Origin: Alloyangia pacifica
Lineage (GTDB): Bacteria; Pseudomonadota; Alphaproteobacteria; Rhodobacterales; Rhodobacteraceae
Length of the DNA stretch: 64,000 nt
NCBI RefSeq assembly: GCF_003111685.1
Contig: NZ_CP022190.1
Span: 1,202,001 to 1,266,000 of the forward strand
Direction of reading: 5' to 3'
Shown here: piece by piece, positions 1 to 9,124 of the stretch
Position numbering within the stretch: the stretch's first letter is position 1
How the letters are laid out: every line of letters starts with the position of its first letter
Notes under the pieces: generated by a model
Database searches by the model: none
What the model was told of the DNA's origin: nothing
What the model saw: only the letters and a program-made list of their open reading frames with translations
Made by a program: the position numbers and the translations under genes

Positions 1-1081
1 AGGGCAGCGGCAGGATGCGCACGGGAGCGCCATCGTAGCCCATCTCGGCCAGCAGTTCCTTGGCCTTGTCGGGATTGTAGTCGTAGTGGGTCACGTCATC
101 GCTGTAGAAATTGGTCGAAGAGGCGACCGGTCCGGTCGCGACCTTGCCGAAGCCGTTCCACACCACGTCTTTTACGAAGTCGCGGTCCATGGCGTACATG
201 ACCGCCTGGCGGAAGCGCACGTCGGCGGTGGGCCCCTGCCGGTTGTTCAGCCACATCCACGAGAGCGGCGCGAAGAATTCCCAGCCTGCGCCGGTGGAAC
301 AGACGCCCTCCATCTCGGTCAACCGCGGCACATCCCAGTTCTCGACCGAGCCGCCGGGCAGCACGTCCACCTCGCCGGTCTCGAAGGCCACGGCACGGGC
401 GGCAGCATCGGGGATCACGCGGTAATAGACCTCATCGAGGTAGGGCTTGCCGTCGAGGTAGTAGTCCTCATTCTTCACCAGGTGGATGTAGCTGCCCTTC
501 TCCCATTTCTCGAACTTGAACGGGCCGGTGCCGATGGGCGTCGCGTTCATTTCGTTGGTCGCGTAGTCGGTGCCCTCGTAGATGTGCTTGGGGACGATCG
601 GCATGGTGCCTGCCTCGAAGGCGTTGATGAACGGGCCAAAGGGCTCCTTGAGCTGGAACACCACCGTCGTGTGGTCGGGCGCGGTGATGCTCTCGACATA
701 GGCCAGCGAGGCTCGCAGGCGGGCGTGTGTCTCGCGCAGGAAGACGTCGGCCGAGAAGACCACGTCATCGGCGGTGAAGGGCTCACCGTCGTGCCAGGTC
801 ACCCCGTCCTGAAGTTGGAAGGTGTAGGTCAACCCATCGTCCGAGATCTCCCAGCTCTTGGCGAGGCTGGGTTGCGGCTCGAGGTCGGCGTTGTAGCGCA
901 GCAGGCTCTCGTAGATGTCGCCCGCCACCAGCTGGGTGGGGCCATTTTGCACGAGGCCCATCATCAGCCCCGGCGGTTCGGGCTGCACGACGATGTCGAG
1001 GCGGCCACCCTCCTGCTGCGCGGCAAGCGGCGCGGCAAGGGTGGCGGCGATCAGGAAAGTGGTCGCTCTAAGTGTTTTCAT
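1..1081 (-). CDS. ABC transporter substrate-binding protein, peptide/nickel family (SBP family 5), partial
   Basis: Periplasmic solute-binding protein of the oligopeptide/nickel (family 5) class; it would capture a small organic ligand for an ABC importer. The reading frame begins at an ATG at 1081 with a typical signal peptide (MKTLRATTFLIAATLAAPLAAQ) and runs off the window edge, so about 360 residues are visible of the usual 500-540. Family-like segments are present, such as a YESLLRYNADLEPQPSLAKSW stretch near the N-terminus and a later TGPFKFEKWEKG. It lies 76 bases downstream of the class II aldolase gene on the same strand, so the two probably form an operon, with permease genes expected outside the window. 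The ligand cannot be read from the sequence. Confidence 0.9.
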   Translation of the reverse strand, partial: MKTLRATTFLIAATLAAPLAAQQEGGRLDIVVQPEPPGLMMGLVQNGPTQLVAGDIYESLLRYNADLEPQPSLAKSWEISDDGLTYTFQLQDGVTWHDGEPFTADDVVFSADVFLRETHARLRASLAYVESITAPDHTTVVFQLKEPFGPFINAFEAGTMPIVPKHIYEGTDYATNEMNATPIGTGPFKFEKWEKGSYIHLVKNEDYYLDGKPYLDEVYYRVIPDAAARAVAFETGEVDVLPGGSVENWDVPRLTEMEGVCSTGAGWEFFAPLSWMWLNNRQGPTADVRFRQAVMYAMDRDFVKDVVWNGFGKVATGPVASSTNFYSDDVTHYDYNPDKAKELLAEMGYDGAPVRILPLP

Positions 1082-1157
1082 GGGGTCCCTGTTGGTTCTG
1101 TTTGACTGCTTTTCTTCGAAAGTCAGGCCCCGGAAACTGACCGGGGCGGGCAGAGGC

Positions 1158-1928
1158 TCAGCCCCGGTAATCAGGGGCGTGAGCGTCGAGCCGGCGCAGA
1201 TGCGCGGCCCATTCGGGGTCGGGTTTGCCGCGAAGCTCGACCGAGTCATAAGCGTTCTGGTATTGCCGCGCCGTGTGCTCGGCGACCGCCTCGGGCAGCA
1301 CGTCGGCGGTCAGCCCCATACCGAGCGCTGCCACCTGCGCCTTGCAGGATCGCTCGAGGTTGAGCGCCAGTTTCACCGCTTCGGAGACCGAGCGGCCCAG
1401 CAGCAGGGTGCCATGATTGCGCAACAGCATGACCTGCCTGTCGCCAAGGTCCGCAACGATGCGCTCGCGCTCCGCAAGATCGAGCGCAATGCCCTCGTAG
1501 GCGTGGTAGGCGATGCGCCCGTGGAACTGCGCCGACCATTGGTTGAGGCTGAGCAGCCCCTCCTTCACCGACGACACGGCCACCCCCGCGACGGTGTGGG
1601 TGTGCAGCACGCAGAGCGCGTCATGCCGCGCCATATGCACGGCCGAGTGGATGGTGAACCCCGCGGCATTGACGCCCGCGCCAAAGGGATCGTCGATCAC
1701 CGCGCCGGTCTCGTCCACCGTCACGAGGTTTGCCGCCGTCACCTCGTCGAACCGCAGGCCGAAAGGGTTCAGCAGGAATCGCTTTTCGCCTTTCGGGCCG
1801 TCGGGCAGGCGCGCCGAGATATGGGTGTAGATGCCGTCATCCATCCCTTCGAGGGCGATCAGCCGGTACGCGGCGGCAAGGTCGCGGCGGAGGGTCTGGA
1901 CTGTGGACGTCGGCGCGCCATCTGGCAT
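1158..1928 (-). CDS. Class II aldolase/adducin family protein
   Basis: A 256-residue class II aldolase/adducin-fold protein, a zinc-dependent family that includes fuculose-phosphate aldolases and sugar-acid decarboxylases or epimerases. Visible zinc-site features are an HTH triplet in LCVLHTHTVAGVAVSS and the later LLRNHGTLLLG block. An upstream in-frame ATG exists at 1973, but the ATG at 1928 has a clear GAGGAG ribosome site and starts the conserved part, so 1928 is preferred. It is first in a minus-strand operon with the binding protein and is divergent from a GntR/FCD regulator. The substrate is unknown. Confidence 0.88.
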   Translation of the reverse strand: MPDGAPTSTVQTLRRDLAAAYRLIALEGMDDGIYTHISARLPDGPKGEKRFLLNPFGLRFDEVTAANLVTVDETGAVIDDPFGAGVNAAGFTIHSAVHMARHDALCVLHTHTVAGVAVSSVKEGLLSLNQWSAQFHGRIAYHAYEGIALDLAERERIVADLGDRQVMLLRNHGTLLLGRSVSEAVKLALNLERSCKAQVAALGMGLTADVLPEAVAEHTARQYQNAYDSVELRGKPDPEWAAHLRRLDAHAPDYRG

Positions 1929-1976
1929 TCGGCTCTCCTCTGGTAGGCTCGCCGCGGGGCGAGCATCGTGCACATT

Positions 1977-2031
1977 CTTACCTCATGGTAAGGGCAGCCC
2001 CCCTGCCCCGGTCAAGGGAATTGTCGACAAT
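1977..2031. promoter_or_regulatory. Two perfect palindromes in the aldolase/GntR divergent region (candidate GntR operators)
   Basis: Two perfect dyads sit between the divergent aldolase and GntR genes: CTTACC-TCAT-GGTAAG at 1977-1992 and ATTGTCGACAAT at 2020-2031. The second resembles the short GT-N-AC-centred palindromes bound by FadR/FCD-type GntR proteins. The likely reading is autoregulation plus control of the aldolase/transport operon, which is inference. Confidence 0.55.
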
Positions 2032-2078
2032 CGTCAAAACCGCATTTACCCTTGGGGGAAATTCAGGCGCATGACGGC

Positions 2079-2783
2079 ATGGCGAGATCCCCACAGCAGA
2101 CCGGCTTCCAACCCCTTGACCGCGAGGGGCTCGTGCAGCGCGTTGCCACGCTGCTCAGCAAGGCCATCGTCACTGGCCAGCTCGCCCCCGGTGCGCGGCT
2201 TTCGGAATCGGTGGTCGCGCGCGAATTGGGCGTGAGCCGCGCCCCGGTGCGCGAGGCGGCGCGGCTGCTCGAGAACTCGGGGCTGGTGACCTACCACGCC
2301 AATCGCGGCTTTTTCGTGCGCGAGACCTCGGCCGAGGCGTTGAACGACCTTTACGAGCTGCGCATGGTGATCGAGATCGCCGCCGCGCAGCGGGTGCTTC
2401 GGAACGGGCTGACCGACACGATCGACCGGCTCGCCGCGCAGATCGACGCGCTGCACGAGGTTGCCGCTGCCGGCGCCGACATGCTTACCCAAGTCGAGGC
2501 GGACATGGAGTTCCATCGCCTGCTCTGCGCCGGCAGCGGCAACCCCAAGTTCCTGCATGTCTTCGATCAGATCGCCGCCGAAACCGAGTTCTCGATCATG
2601 GTGATCGGCCGGCTTTACGACGATCCGCACAAGATCGCCGAAACCCACGAGCCGATCGTCACCGCCCTGCGCCGCGGTGACGAGGTCGCGACGCGCGAGG
2701 CCATAAGGTATCACATCGGCGTCGCACAAGACCTGGTGACGCGCCAGTTCCGAGACATCGAGGCCGGAACCACGGAGGGCTGA
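2079..2783 (+). CDS. GntR family transcriptional regulator, FCD (FadR) subfamily
   Basis: Winged-helix regulator of about 234 residues. The N-terminal GntR helix-turn-helix is clear (ARLSESVVARELGVSRAPVR) and is followed by an all-helical FCD ligand-binding domain (YELRMVIEIAAAQRVL and MEFHRLLCAGSGNPK, with metal/ligand-type His and Asp residues). The frame is open from a TTG at 2052, but the ATG at 2079 starts a conventional N-terminus. It is divergent from the aldolase/ABC binding-protein operon and probably represses it until a sugar-acid-like ligand binds. Confidence 0.87.
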   Translation: MARSPQQTGFQPLDREGLVQRVATLLSKAIVTGQLAPGARLSESVVARELGVSRAPVREAARLLENSGLVTYHANRGFFVRETSAEALNDLYELRMVIEIAAAQRVLRNGLTDTIDRLAAQIDALHEVAAAGADMLTQVEADMEFHRLLCAGSGNPKFLHVFDQIAAETEFSIMVIGRLYDDPHKIAETHEPIVTALRRGDEVATREAIRYHIGVAQDLVTRQFRDIEAGTTEG

Positions 2784-3078
2784 ACGCCCGTCCGGCCCAA
2801 GACCCCGTGAGGGCCTACGGCAAGGCAAATCCGGCGCGACTCGCTGACACGGGTCGACCGAGCACTGTCCGGAAAAGCCAAGATGTCGGCTTTGAGCCGG
2901 CTCTGCCGTCATTCGAGGGGCAGAGATGCTTCGTGATGCACGAATGGCCGCCATGATGAAACCGTAGGGCAACGCTTGACCCTTGGGCGAAGGCCCGCAA
3001 TAGGCCACCCTCGCCAAATGACCGCCTCGCCTAGGTGAGGGGGGCGCCGTGCTGCCGCAAGCCCGCTCCGAGCCCTTA
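2784..3078. repeat. Intergenic stretch holding members of a dispersed repeat family
   Basis: No convincing gene. The segment 2927-2962 (ATGCTTCGTGATGCACGAAT then GGCCGCCATGATGAA) resembles the module at 6840-6875 and 62831-62867. The segment 3050-3075 (GTGCTGCCGCAAGCCCGCTC then CGAGCCC) is matched in reverse complement near 9780-9805 and loosely at 54415-54445. Confidence 0.5.
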
Positions 3079-3401
3079 TCAACCTGCGCGTGGAGCGAAA
3101 AGAATCACTGCGGCGCCAATCAGGCACAGGCAGGCGCCAGCAATGTCCCATAGGTCTGGCCGCTCTCCTTCAGCGCTCCACATCCAGAACAGCGACGCGG
3201 CGATGTAGACGCCCCGTAGGCGGCATAGGCTCTGCCGGCAAAACCTGCCTCGACCTGAGCCAGCAACCAGCCGAACACTGCAAGGCTCGCAATCCCTGGC
3301 AACAGCCAGAAGATCGACGCGCCCCACCACCAGGCCCAGATTGCAAAACAGCCGGCGATCTCGGCCAGGGCCGCGAGCGGATAGATCAACACGCTCGGCA
3401 T
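3079..3401 (-). pseudogene. YnfA/UPF0060 family small membrane protein, frameshifted
   Basis: The product would be a roughly 108-residue four-helix membrane protein of the YnfA (UPF0060) family. The first half reads from the ATG at 3401 ([20 protein letters not shown] to [10 protein letters not shown]). The second half ([11 protein letters not shown] to [14 protein letters not shown]) is in another frame. The junction lies at the four-base C run 3212-3215; one more base would restore the family sequence AAYGGVYIAAS. The start overlaps the stop of the MerR gene (TGATG), so the two are translationally coupled. The cause may be a real mutation or a homopolymer read error. Confidence 0.82.
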
Positions 3402-3829
3402 CAGGAATCGGGCCGGTCGTGATCAGAGAGGCACTCTTCGTGGTCGCGTAGCACCTCGAGGATGCGGCAGTTCGCAACCCGATCGGCCCTGCACTCGCCG
3501 ATCATCCGTTGCAGTTCGACCCGGAGCGCCTCAAGCCGAGCGATGCGAGCCTCAACCTCATGGAGCTGTTTCTGAGCAACCGCATCGACCTGCGCACAGG
3601 ACCTTTCTGGGCTGTCCGAGAGGTCCAGGAGTTCCCGTATCGCCTCCAGCGAAAAGCCGAGTTGTCGAGAGTGCCGGATAAACGCGAGCCGGTCGAGTTC
3701 CAGCGACCCGTATCGGCGCTGCCCCCCCTCGCTGCGCCCGGGCTCGGGCATCAAACCGATCTGTTCGTAATAGCGGATCGTCTGCACCTTGGTGCCCGTC
3801 CGCTTTGCCAGTGTTCCAATGGCCAGCAT
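3401..3829 (-). CDS. MerR family heavy-metal regulator (ZntR/CadR/PbrR-like)
   Basis: A 142-residue MerR-family metal sensor that would twist its target promoter to activate a metal exporter. The winged helix-turn-helix is at the N-terminus ([20 protein letters not shown]), followed by the dimerisation helix. Cysteines fall at about 78, 113, 121 and 133; the first three match the spacing of the Zn/Cd/Pb-sensing branch (PbrR/CadR type). It is divergent from the P-type ATPase and has a MerR-type promoter between them. It overlaps the start of the YnfA-like gene. Confidence 0.9.
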   Translation of the reverse strand: MLAIGTLAKRTGTKVQTIRYYEQIGLMPEPGRSEGGQRRYGSLELDRLAFIRHSRQLGFSLEAIRELLDLSDSPERSCAQVDAVAQKQLHEVEARIARLEALRVELQRMIGECRADRVANCRILEVLRDHEECLSDHDRPDS

Positions 3830-3901
3830 GAGCGTCTCCTTCCCTCGTTAGCGCGTCGTGTCCCCCGTGGCCAAAGATACGGAAAACCTTCCTCGCGAGG
3901 C

Positions 3902-3932
3902 TTGAGCCTACAGTGGCTGTAGATCGTATAGC
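3902..3932 (+). promoter_or_regulatory. MerR-type promoter/operator with 19-bp spacer
   Basis: A -35 like TTGAGC at 3902-3907 and a -10 like TATAGC at 3927-3932 are separated by exactly 19 bases. The spacer carries the perfect dyad CTACAG-TGG-CTGTAG at 3908-3922. An over-long spacer with a central dyad is the hallmark of promoters activated by MerR proteins. It points at the P-type ATPase start at 3967, which has a CGGAGG ribosome site. Confidence 0.85.
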
Positions 3933-3966
3933 TAAGTTCAACCGAGAATCACAACGGAGGTTCGGT

Positions 3967-6253
3967 ATGGCCGATAGCAGCACACGACAACGCGAATGGC
4001 GCGTTACAGGCATGGATTGCGGGTCATGCGCCGCCAAGGTGCGCGGCGCAGTCGAGCGCCTGCCTGGCGTCGAGCGTGTTGATGTCGCCCTGATGGCCGA
4101 GCGGTTGCGACTGACGCTCGATGAGGCACAGACACCGCCAGAGCACGTCGAGAAGGCAGTGCGCGGAGTCGGCTTCGGGATCGCGCCAAAGGGCGCGCGG
4201 CCAGAGAAGCCCAAGGGCGGCTTTGTCCTGCCGGATGGCGCCTTTGCGGATGCGGCGGAGGCCGTGGAAATCGACAGCGAACTGGAGGAGATCACTGGGC
4301 CCACCGATGACGCGCCGACCTCTTGGTGGAAGACGTCCAAGGGTCGCCTCGTGCTCGGAACCGGCGCACTGCTCACGGCAGCTTGGGCGTCAACGTTTGT
4401 CCTGCCGGCTGAGATCGCGCATTGGGCGTTCGTGCTGGCGACACTCGTTGGGATTTTGCCCGTGGCGCAGCGCGCCTTGGCCATGACGCGGGCCGGCATG
4501 CCCTTCACCATCGAGATGCTGATGACCATCGCCGCTGGTGGCGCGCTGATCATCGGTGAGCCGGAAGAGGCGGCGCTCGTCGTTTTCCTCTTCGCCGTGG
4601 GCGAACTCCTGGAAGGAGTCTCTGCGAGCAAGGCGCGCGACAGTATTCGCGCCCTCTCGAAGCTCGTGCCGAAGACGGCACGGCTCGAAGTGGGAGGCAA
4701 GACACGAGAGGTCGCGGCCGAGAAGCTCCAGTTAGGTCAGCTCGTGCAAGTCCGCCCCGGTGACCGCGTGCCCTGCGACGGCGAGGTGATCGAGGGCACG
4801 TCGGGTGTCGACGAGAGCCCAGTGACCGGCGAGAGCGTTCCGAGCCTCAAGGAGCCGGGCGCGGAGGTCTTCGCGGGGTCGATCAACAGCGAAGCTCTGC
4901 TGCGCGTGCGGGTGCTGAGGTCGGCCGAGGACAACACCATCTCCCGCATCGTCCGCCTCGTGGAAGAGGCCGAGAGCGCCCGCGCACCCACCGAGCGTTT
5001 CATCGACAGGTTCAGCCGGGTCTACATGCCCGCTGTGGTCGGTGTCGCTGTTCTCGTCGCTATCGTTCCGCCGCTGGCCTTCGGGCTGGCTTGGGGTGAA
5101 TGGATCTACCGGGCGCTTGCGCTGCTGCTGATCGGCTGCCCCTGTGCGCTGGTGATCTCGGTGCCAGCCTCGATTGCCTCGGCCCTGTCCACGGGAGCAC
5201 GCAATGGCCTGCTGATAAAGGGCGGCTCGGTGATCGAGGCGGTGGCCCGCACGACCCATGTCGCCTTCGACAAGACCGGGACGCTCACACATGGCAGGCC
5301 CCGCGTGACAGATGTCTCTGTGTTGAGTGGAAGCGGCGACGACCTCATGGCGCTGGCCGCCGGGGTCGAGAGCGGCGCGAGCCACCCGCTCGGACAGGCG
5401 ATCTGCGCCGAAGCCGAGCGGCGAGGCGTGGGCGCGGCGTCGGCCACCGGCGGCCGCGCGCTTCCCGGCAAGGGGGCGGAAGCCTCCATCGACGGCGTGA
5501 CCGTCAGCGTGGGCTCCCCCACGGCTGGCGAACGAGCGCGGTGCCCTCACGGACGACCTGCGGACCCGCGTGGCGGCGCTGGAGGCCGAGGGCAAGACGG
5601 TGGTCATCGTGTTGCGCGAAGACGTGCCTCAGGGCCTCATCGCGCTCAGGGACGAGCCGCGGGACGACGCGGCGGACGCTATCGCGCAACTGCGCGGGCT
5701 CGGCATATCTTCGGTCATGCTGACGGGGGACAACCCGCGCACGGCCCAAGCCATCGCTGAAGGGCTCGGGATCGAACATCGTTCGGAACTGATGCCGGAG
5801 GACAAGGTGACGGCGATCCGCGACCTGAGCGCGGAGGCCCGCGTGATGATGATCGGCGACGGGATCAACGATGCGCCGGCGCTCGCCGCCGCGCATGTTG
5901 GCGTTGCCATGGGCTCGGGCACCGACGTGGCGCTCGAGACGGCCGACGCGGCGATCCTGCGCAACCGCGTGACCGATGTGCCGGGCAAGATCCGCCTCTC
6001 CCGCGCCACCATGTCGAACATCCGCCAGAACATCGCGATTGCGCTCGGCCTCAAGGCGATATTCCTCGTGACTACCGTGCTCGGGATCACCGGCCTTTGG
6101 ATCGCAATCCTCGCGGATACCGGCGCCACCGTGCTGGTGACGATGAACGCCCTGCGGCTGCTGTTCTTCCGTCCCACCGGCACGCCTGAACCTGCGGGGC
6201 ACGTCGGTCTGACCGCTGAGACACGCCCCGATCACGCAACCGCATCGACCTGA
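3967..6253 (+). pseudogene. Zn/Cd/Pb-translocating P1B-type ATPase, single frameshift
   Basis: An inner-membrane P1B-2 ATPase exporting soft divalent metals. In order it shows one N-terminal HMA domain with GMDCGSC (Cys 18 and 21), membrane helices, the TGES actuator motif, the CPCALVIS membrane metal site, DKTGTLT (phosphorylated Asp), the SHPLGQA signature and GDGINDAPAL. The frame breaks at the C run 5516-5520. Reading four C instead of five gives a continuous GSPRLANERGALTDDLRT path into the downstream frame, which then runs to 6253. About 760 residues would be normal for the family. If the base is real, the nucleotide-binding domain is cut and the pump is dead; if it is an error, the gene is intact. 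Confidence 0.88.
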
Positions 6254-6266
6254 AAGGGAGACACCG

Positions 6267-6734
6267 ATGATCCTCACCCGCCGCGCCATGATGGCTTCCG
6301 CCGCGAGCTTCGCCGCGACTTTGCCGACCGCCGGTCTGTCCCAAAGCTCTCCCGCAATCCACGTCCTGAAAGATCCCAATTGCGGCTGCTGCACCGCTTG
6401 GATCGAGCTCCTGAAGGAGGACGGCTTCACCGTCACCACTCAGCGCAGCTACGGCACGCTCCTGATCCGGTACAAGCTCGAGAACGGCATCCCCCAGAAG
6501 ATGACCTCCTGTCACACCGGCGAGGTCGAGGGCTACATGATCGAGGGGCATGTGCCGACTGCCGACATCCGACGGCTTCTCTCCGAGCGCCCCAATGCCG
6601 TGGGTCTCGCCGTGCCCGGCATGCCTTATGGATCACCGGGCATGGGGCCAGAGCATGAGCGGGAAGCCTACGATGTGTTCCTGATCCTCGGAGATGGCGG
6701 GACGAAGGTCTTCTCCAGCTACGAGGCTACCTGA
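6267..6734 (+). CDS. DUF411 family metal-binding periplasmic protein
   Basis: A 155-residue exported DUF411 protein. The N-terminus carries a twin-Arg-like leader (TRRAMMASAASFAATLPTAG), followed by a thioredoxin-like CGCC block (KDPNCGCCTAWIELL) and a conserved MTSCHTGEVEGYMIEGHVP region, giving Cys/His candidates for metal binding. Family members often sit beside copper or other metal-resistance genes. The start is 13 bases after the P-type ATPase stop with an AAAGGGAG ribosome site, so it belongs to the same MerR-controlled operon. The bound metal is not determined. Confidence 0.85.
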   Translation: MILTRRAMMASAASFAATLPTAGLSQSSPAIHVLKDPNCGCCTAWIELLKEDGFTVTTQRSYGTLLIRYKLENGIPQKMTSCHTGEVEGYMIEGHVPTADIRRLLSERPNAVGLAVPGMPYGSPGMGPEHEREAYDVFLILGDGGTKVFSSYEAT

Positions 6735-6805
6735 CGGCACCGATCTCAGGATCGCCGTGAGGCTACTGCGCAAATCTCACACCGCGCGGTCGCAGCGAAA
6801 GTCAG

Positions 6806-6910
6806 GTAGGTCCGCCCTGCCGACCTTCATCCTCCGATAATGCTGCGCGATAGACGAATGGCCGGTCTGGTGAAGCTGCACCGCGGCGATCGGCAAGGAA
6901 CTGAACGGCA
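6806..6910 (+). repeat. Dispersed intergenic repeat module abutting IS110 copy 1
   Basis: About 105 bases that match 62799-62902 with roughly seven mismatches by eye, no gaps and the same orientation. Both copies are followed at once by an IS110 element whose body is far more conserved. The segment is therefore read as a pre-existing repeat that serves as insertion target, not as part of the IS. Confidence 0.65.
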
Positions 6911-8170
6911 GGTAATGGGATGTGCCGGCTGCTTCCCCCACCGTTGGGTTATCCTGCACTGGGATCATCCGCGCCAAAGGAGAAGCAGCCATGTGTGTGA
7001 ATAAGACAGGAAGCATTGAAGACTTGGCGGTTGTCGGCATCGACATCGGCAAGGATACATTCCATCTGGTCGGTTTCGACTGCTCGGGTCAGCTGGTTTT
7101 GCGCAAGCAGATCAAGCGGCTTGCGCTGGAGGCAACGTTCGAGAAGTTGCCGCAATGTGTGGTCGGGATGGAGGCTTGCCTCAGCGCCCATTTTGTCAGC
7201 CGAACGCTGCGGCGGATGGGGTTCGAGCCACGGATCATCCCGGCGATTTACGTGAAGCCGTTCAACAAGGGTCAGAAGAACGATTACAACGACGCCGAGG
7301 CGATCGCCGAAGCCGCTCTGCGGCCGAACCTGCGGACGGTGACGGAGAAGAGCCAGGACCAGCTCGACCTTCAGGCCCTGCACCGGGTGCGCGCGCGGCT
7401 GGTGTCGCGGCGCACGGCGACCATCAACCAGATCCGGGCCTTCCTGATCGAGCGGGGCATCACCGTCAGGTCGGGGCTGCGGGCGCTGAAGAATTCCTTT
7501 GAGACGATCCTCGAACAGCGGCGGGACGAGATCTCGCCCCGGATGCGAGGTATCCTGATCGGGCTTTACGGCGACTGGCTCTGGCTGGACAAACGGATCG
7601 AGGATGTCTCCGACGAGATCGAAGGGATCAGCCGAACCGAAGAGAACTGCGCCAACATCATGACAATACCCGGCATCGGGCCAATGATCTCGACGGCGAT
7701 GGTTGCGGCCGTCGGCAAAGGCGAGGCATTCGACCGGGGGCGCGATTTCGCCGCCTGGGTTGGCTTGGTGCCCCGACAGTTCAGCACCGGCGGGCGAACG
7801 ATCCTCGGCCGGATCACCAAACGCGGCAGCCGCTATCTGAGGATGCTGTTCGTGCAAGCTGCGAAAGTGATCATGATGCGCCCTCACCGATGGTCCGACT
7901 TCAGTTTCGGCCCGTGGCTGACCGAGGCAGTCGCCCGTATGCCGCGAAACAAGGCGGCCATCGCGCTTGCCAACAAGCTGGCTCGGACCGCCTGGAGCCT
8001 TCTGCGGCACGGCACCCGGTTCGACGCCTCACAAGACGCGGCGATGGAAGCGATTTGACGCCTTCCACAGCCACCAAGGAGTTCGCGATAGAGACGACAG
8101 CATGGAACGGAGAAGATACGCCCCCAGAGTCTGACGGCCCAAATGGTCATTTTGGACCTTGCCGGTAATG
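6911..8170 (+). mobile_element. IS110-family insertion sequence, copy 1
   Basis: An IS110-family element around the transposase at 6991-8058. The ends are inferred: GGTAATG at 6911-6917 recurs as GGTAATG at 8164-8170, and sequence identity with the second copy rises sharply from about 6918. This gives roughly 1.25 kb with 70-80 bases of left and about 100 bases of right non-coding DNA. IS110 elements lack classical terminal inverted repeats, and no strong ones are seen. The exact ends are uncertain. Confidence 0.7.
6991..8058 (+). CDS. IS110-family transposase (DEDD recombinase)
   Basis: A 355-residue transposase/recombinase. The N-terminal RuvC-like DEDD domain starts VVGIDIGKDTFHLVGFD and carries acidic residues also in VGMEAC and QKNDYNDAEAIAEAA. 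The C-terminal transposase_20 domain has the helix-hairpin-like IMTIPGIGPMISTAMVAAVG, followed by the conserved Ser in PRQFSTGG. The start ATG at 6991 follows GGAGAAGCAGCC. It is nearly identical to the copy at 62983. The family inserts site-specifically, guided by a non-coding RNA made from an end of the element. Confidence 0.93.
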   Translation: MCVNKTGSIEDLAVVGIDIGKDTFHLVGFDCSGQLVLRKQIKRLALEATFEKLPQCVVGMEACLSAHFVSRTLRRMGFEPRIIPAIYVKPFNKGQKNDYNDAEAIAEAALRPNLRTVTEKSQDQLDLQALHRVRARLVSRRTATINQIRAFLIERGITVRSGLRALKNSFETILEQRRDEISPRMRGILIGLYGDWLWLDKRIEDVSDEIEGISRTEENCANIMTIPGIGPMISTAMVAAVGKGEAFDRGRDFAAWVGLVPRQFSTGGRTILGRITKRGSRYLRMLFVQAAKVIMMRPHRWSDFSFGPWLTEAVARMPRNKAAIALANKLARTAWSLLRHGTRFDASQDAAMEAI

Positions 8171-8447
8171 AGACCACGGCGCGTGCGTAACCCCATCAAG
8201 GCCACGGCCCGCGAGCCGATCAACAGGCCGGATACATATGAGCGATTTCCGAAGTCGTGCCAAATTCTTGATTGCGAACAGCAGCCGGCACATACATCTG
8301 GGCCGGGAGCGACGGCCGCCGCTGCCTGCCAGGCCTACGACCCGCCGCGTCGTCGCGCGACCGCTTCGAGTCCAAAGTGCTTGATGCTGCGGAGCGAGAC
8401 AACGACTGCTTCAAACCCATCCGCCTCCTGAGGCAGTGCTCGGACGT

Positions 8448-8903
8448 TCAAGAAGCCCGATACATCAGGAGACGGTCCGAGCGGACGAAACCGAACTTAC
8501 TGTAGAGTGCGGTGAGTGATTGCGCGTCTTCGGCCTCCGGCGTGATGACGAGATAGCTCTGGCGCGCCCCGCGGTCGTCTGCCCATTCGAGCACAATCTC
8601 GATCAGTTGCCGGGCCAGGCCCTGCCCGCGGCGCTTGGGAACAACAAACAGATCCTCGATCTCTGCTGCCCAGCCGAACTCAACACCGCAGGTGAAACTC
8701 GCGGAAGCAAGCCCGATCGCTTGCCCGTCAGCAGTCGCAACGAACACGGCCGCCCGGTCGTCCACTAGCATCTGTCTTAGATTGGCCTCGATCTTGGAGC
8801 GCGCGATCTTGATGGCGTCCTCTGCAAAGAAGCGCTCGTAAAGTGGAACGAGGTCCGGAACGTCGTCCAAACCCGCGCGCGTGATGTCGAACGTTGAGGT
8901 CAT
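8448..8903 (-). CDS. GNAT family N-acetyltransferase
   Basis: A 151-residue GNAT acyltransferase that would move an acetyl group from acetyl-CoA to an unknown amine. The central acetyl-CoA binding motif is visible as VVPKRRGQGLARQLIEIVL (R/Q-x-x-G-x-G/A), preceded by the beta-strand IEDLFVV and followed by GARQSYLVITPEAEDAQSL and the C-terminal YSKFGFV block. The frame is open upstream to 9050, but the ATG at 8903 has an AAGGTG ribosome site and starts the conserved domain. Neighbours give no hint of substrate. Confidence 0.85.
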   Translation of the reverse strand: MTSTFDITRAGLDDVPDLVPLYERFFAEDAIKIARSKIEANLRQMLVDDRAAVFVATADGQAIGLASASFTCGVEFGWAAEIEDLFVVPKRRGQGLARQLIEIVLEWADDRGARQSYLVITPEAEDAQSLTALYSKFGFVRSDRLLMYRAS

Positions 8904-9124
8904 TCTCAGCACCTTAAGGGGGGATAAAGACGATGACCAGTTGACGGTGACGTCCGCCAAGCACCACCGAGTGGAACCGGACCTCCGCAACGGTTGTGGA
9001 GAAAGTGTCCTTTGTCCGCGCACTGGTAGTCCGCTGCCGCATTGTCGCATGGCTACACAGAGCCCAGCCTAACTAATGTCACGGAGAGTACGAATGGCGG
9101 CTTCTGCGGAGTCTGCTGTGGACG

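Noticed and set aside
86..1105. Plus-strand open frame of 339 codons
   Set aside because: Shadow of the ABC binding protein on the minus strand; no domain, His/Arg/Gly-rich as expected for an antisense frame in GC-rich DNA.
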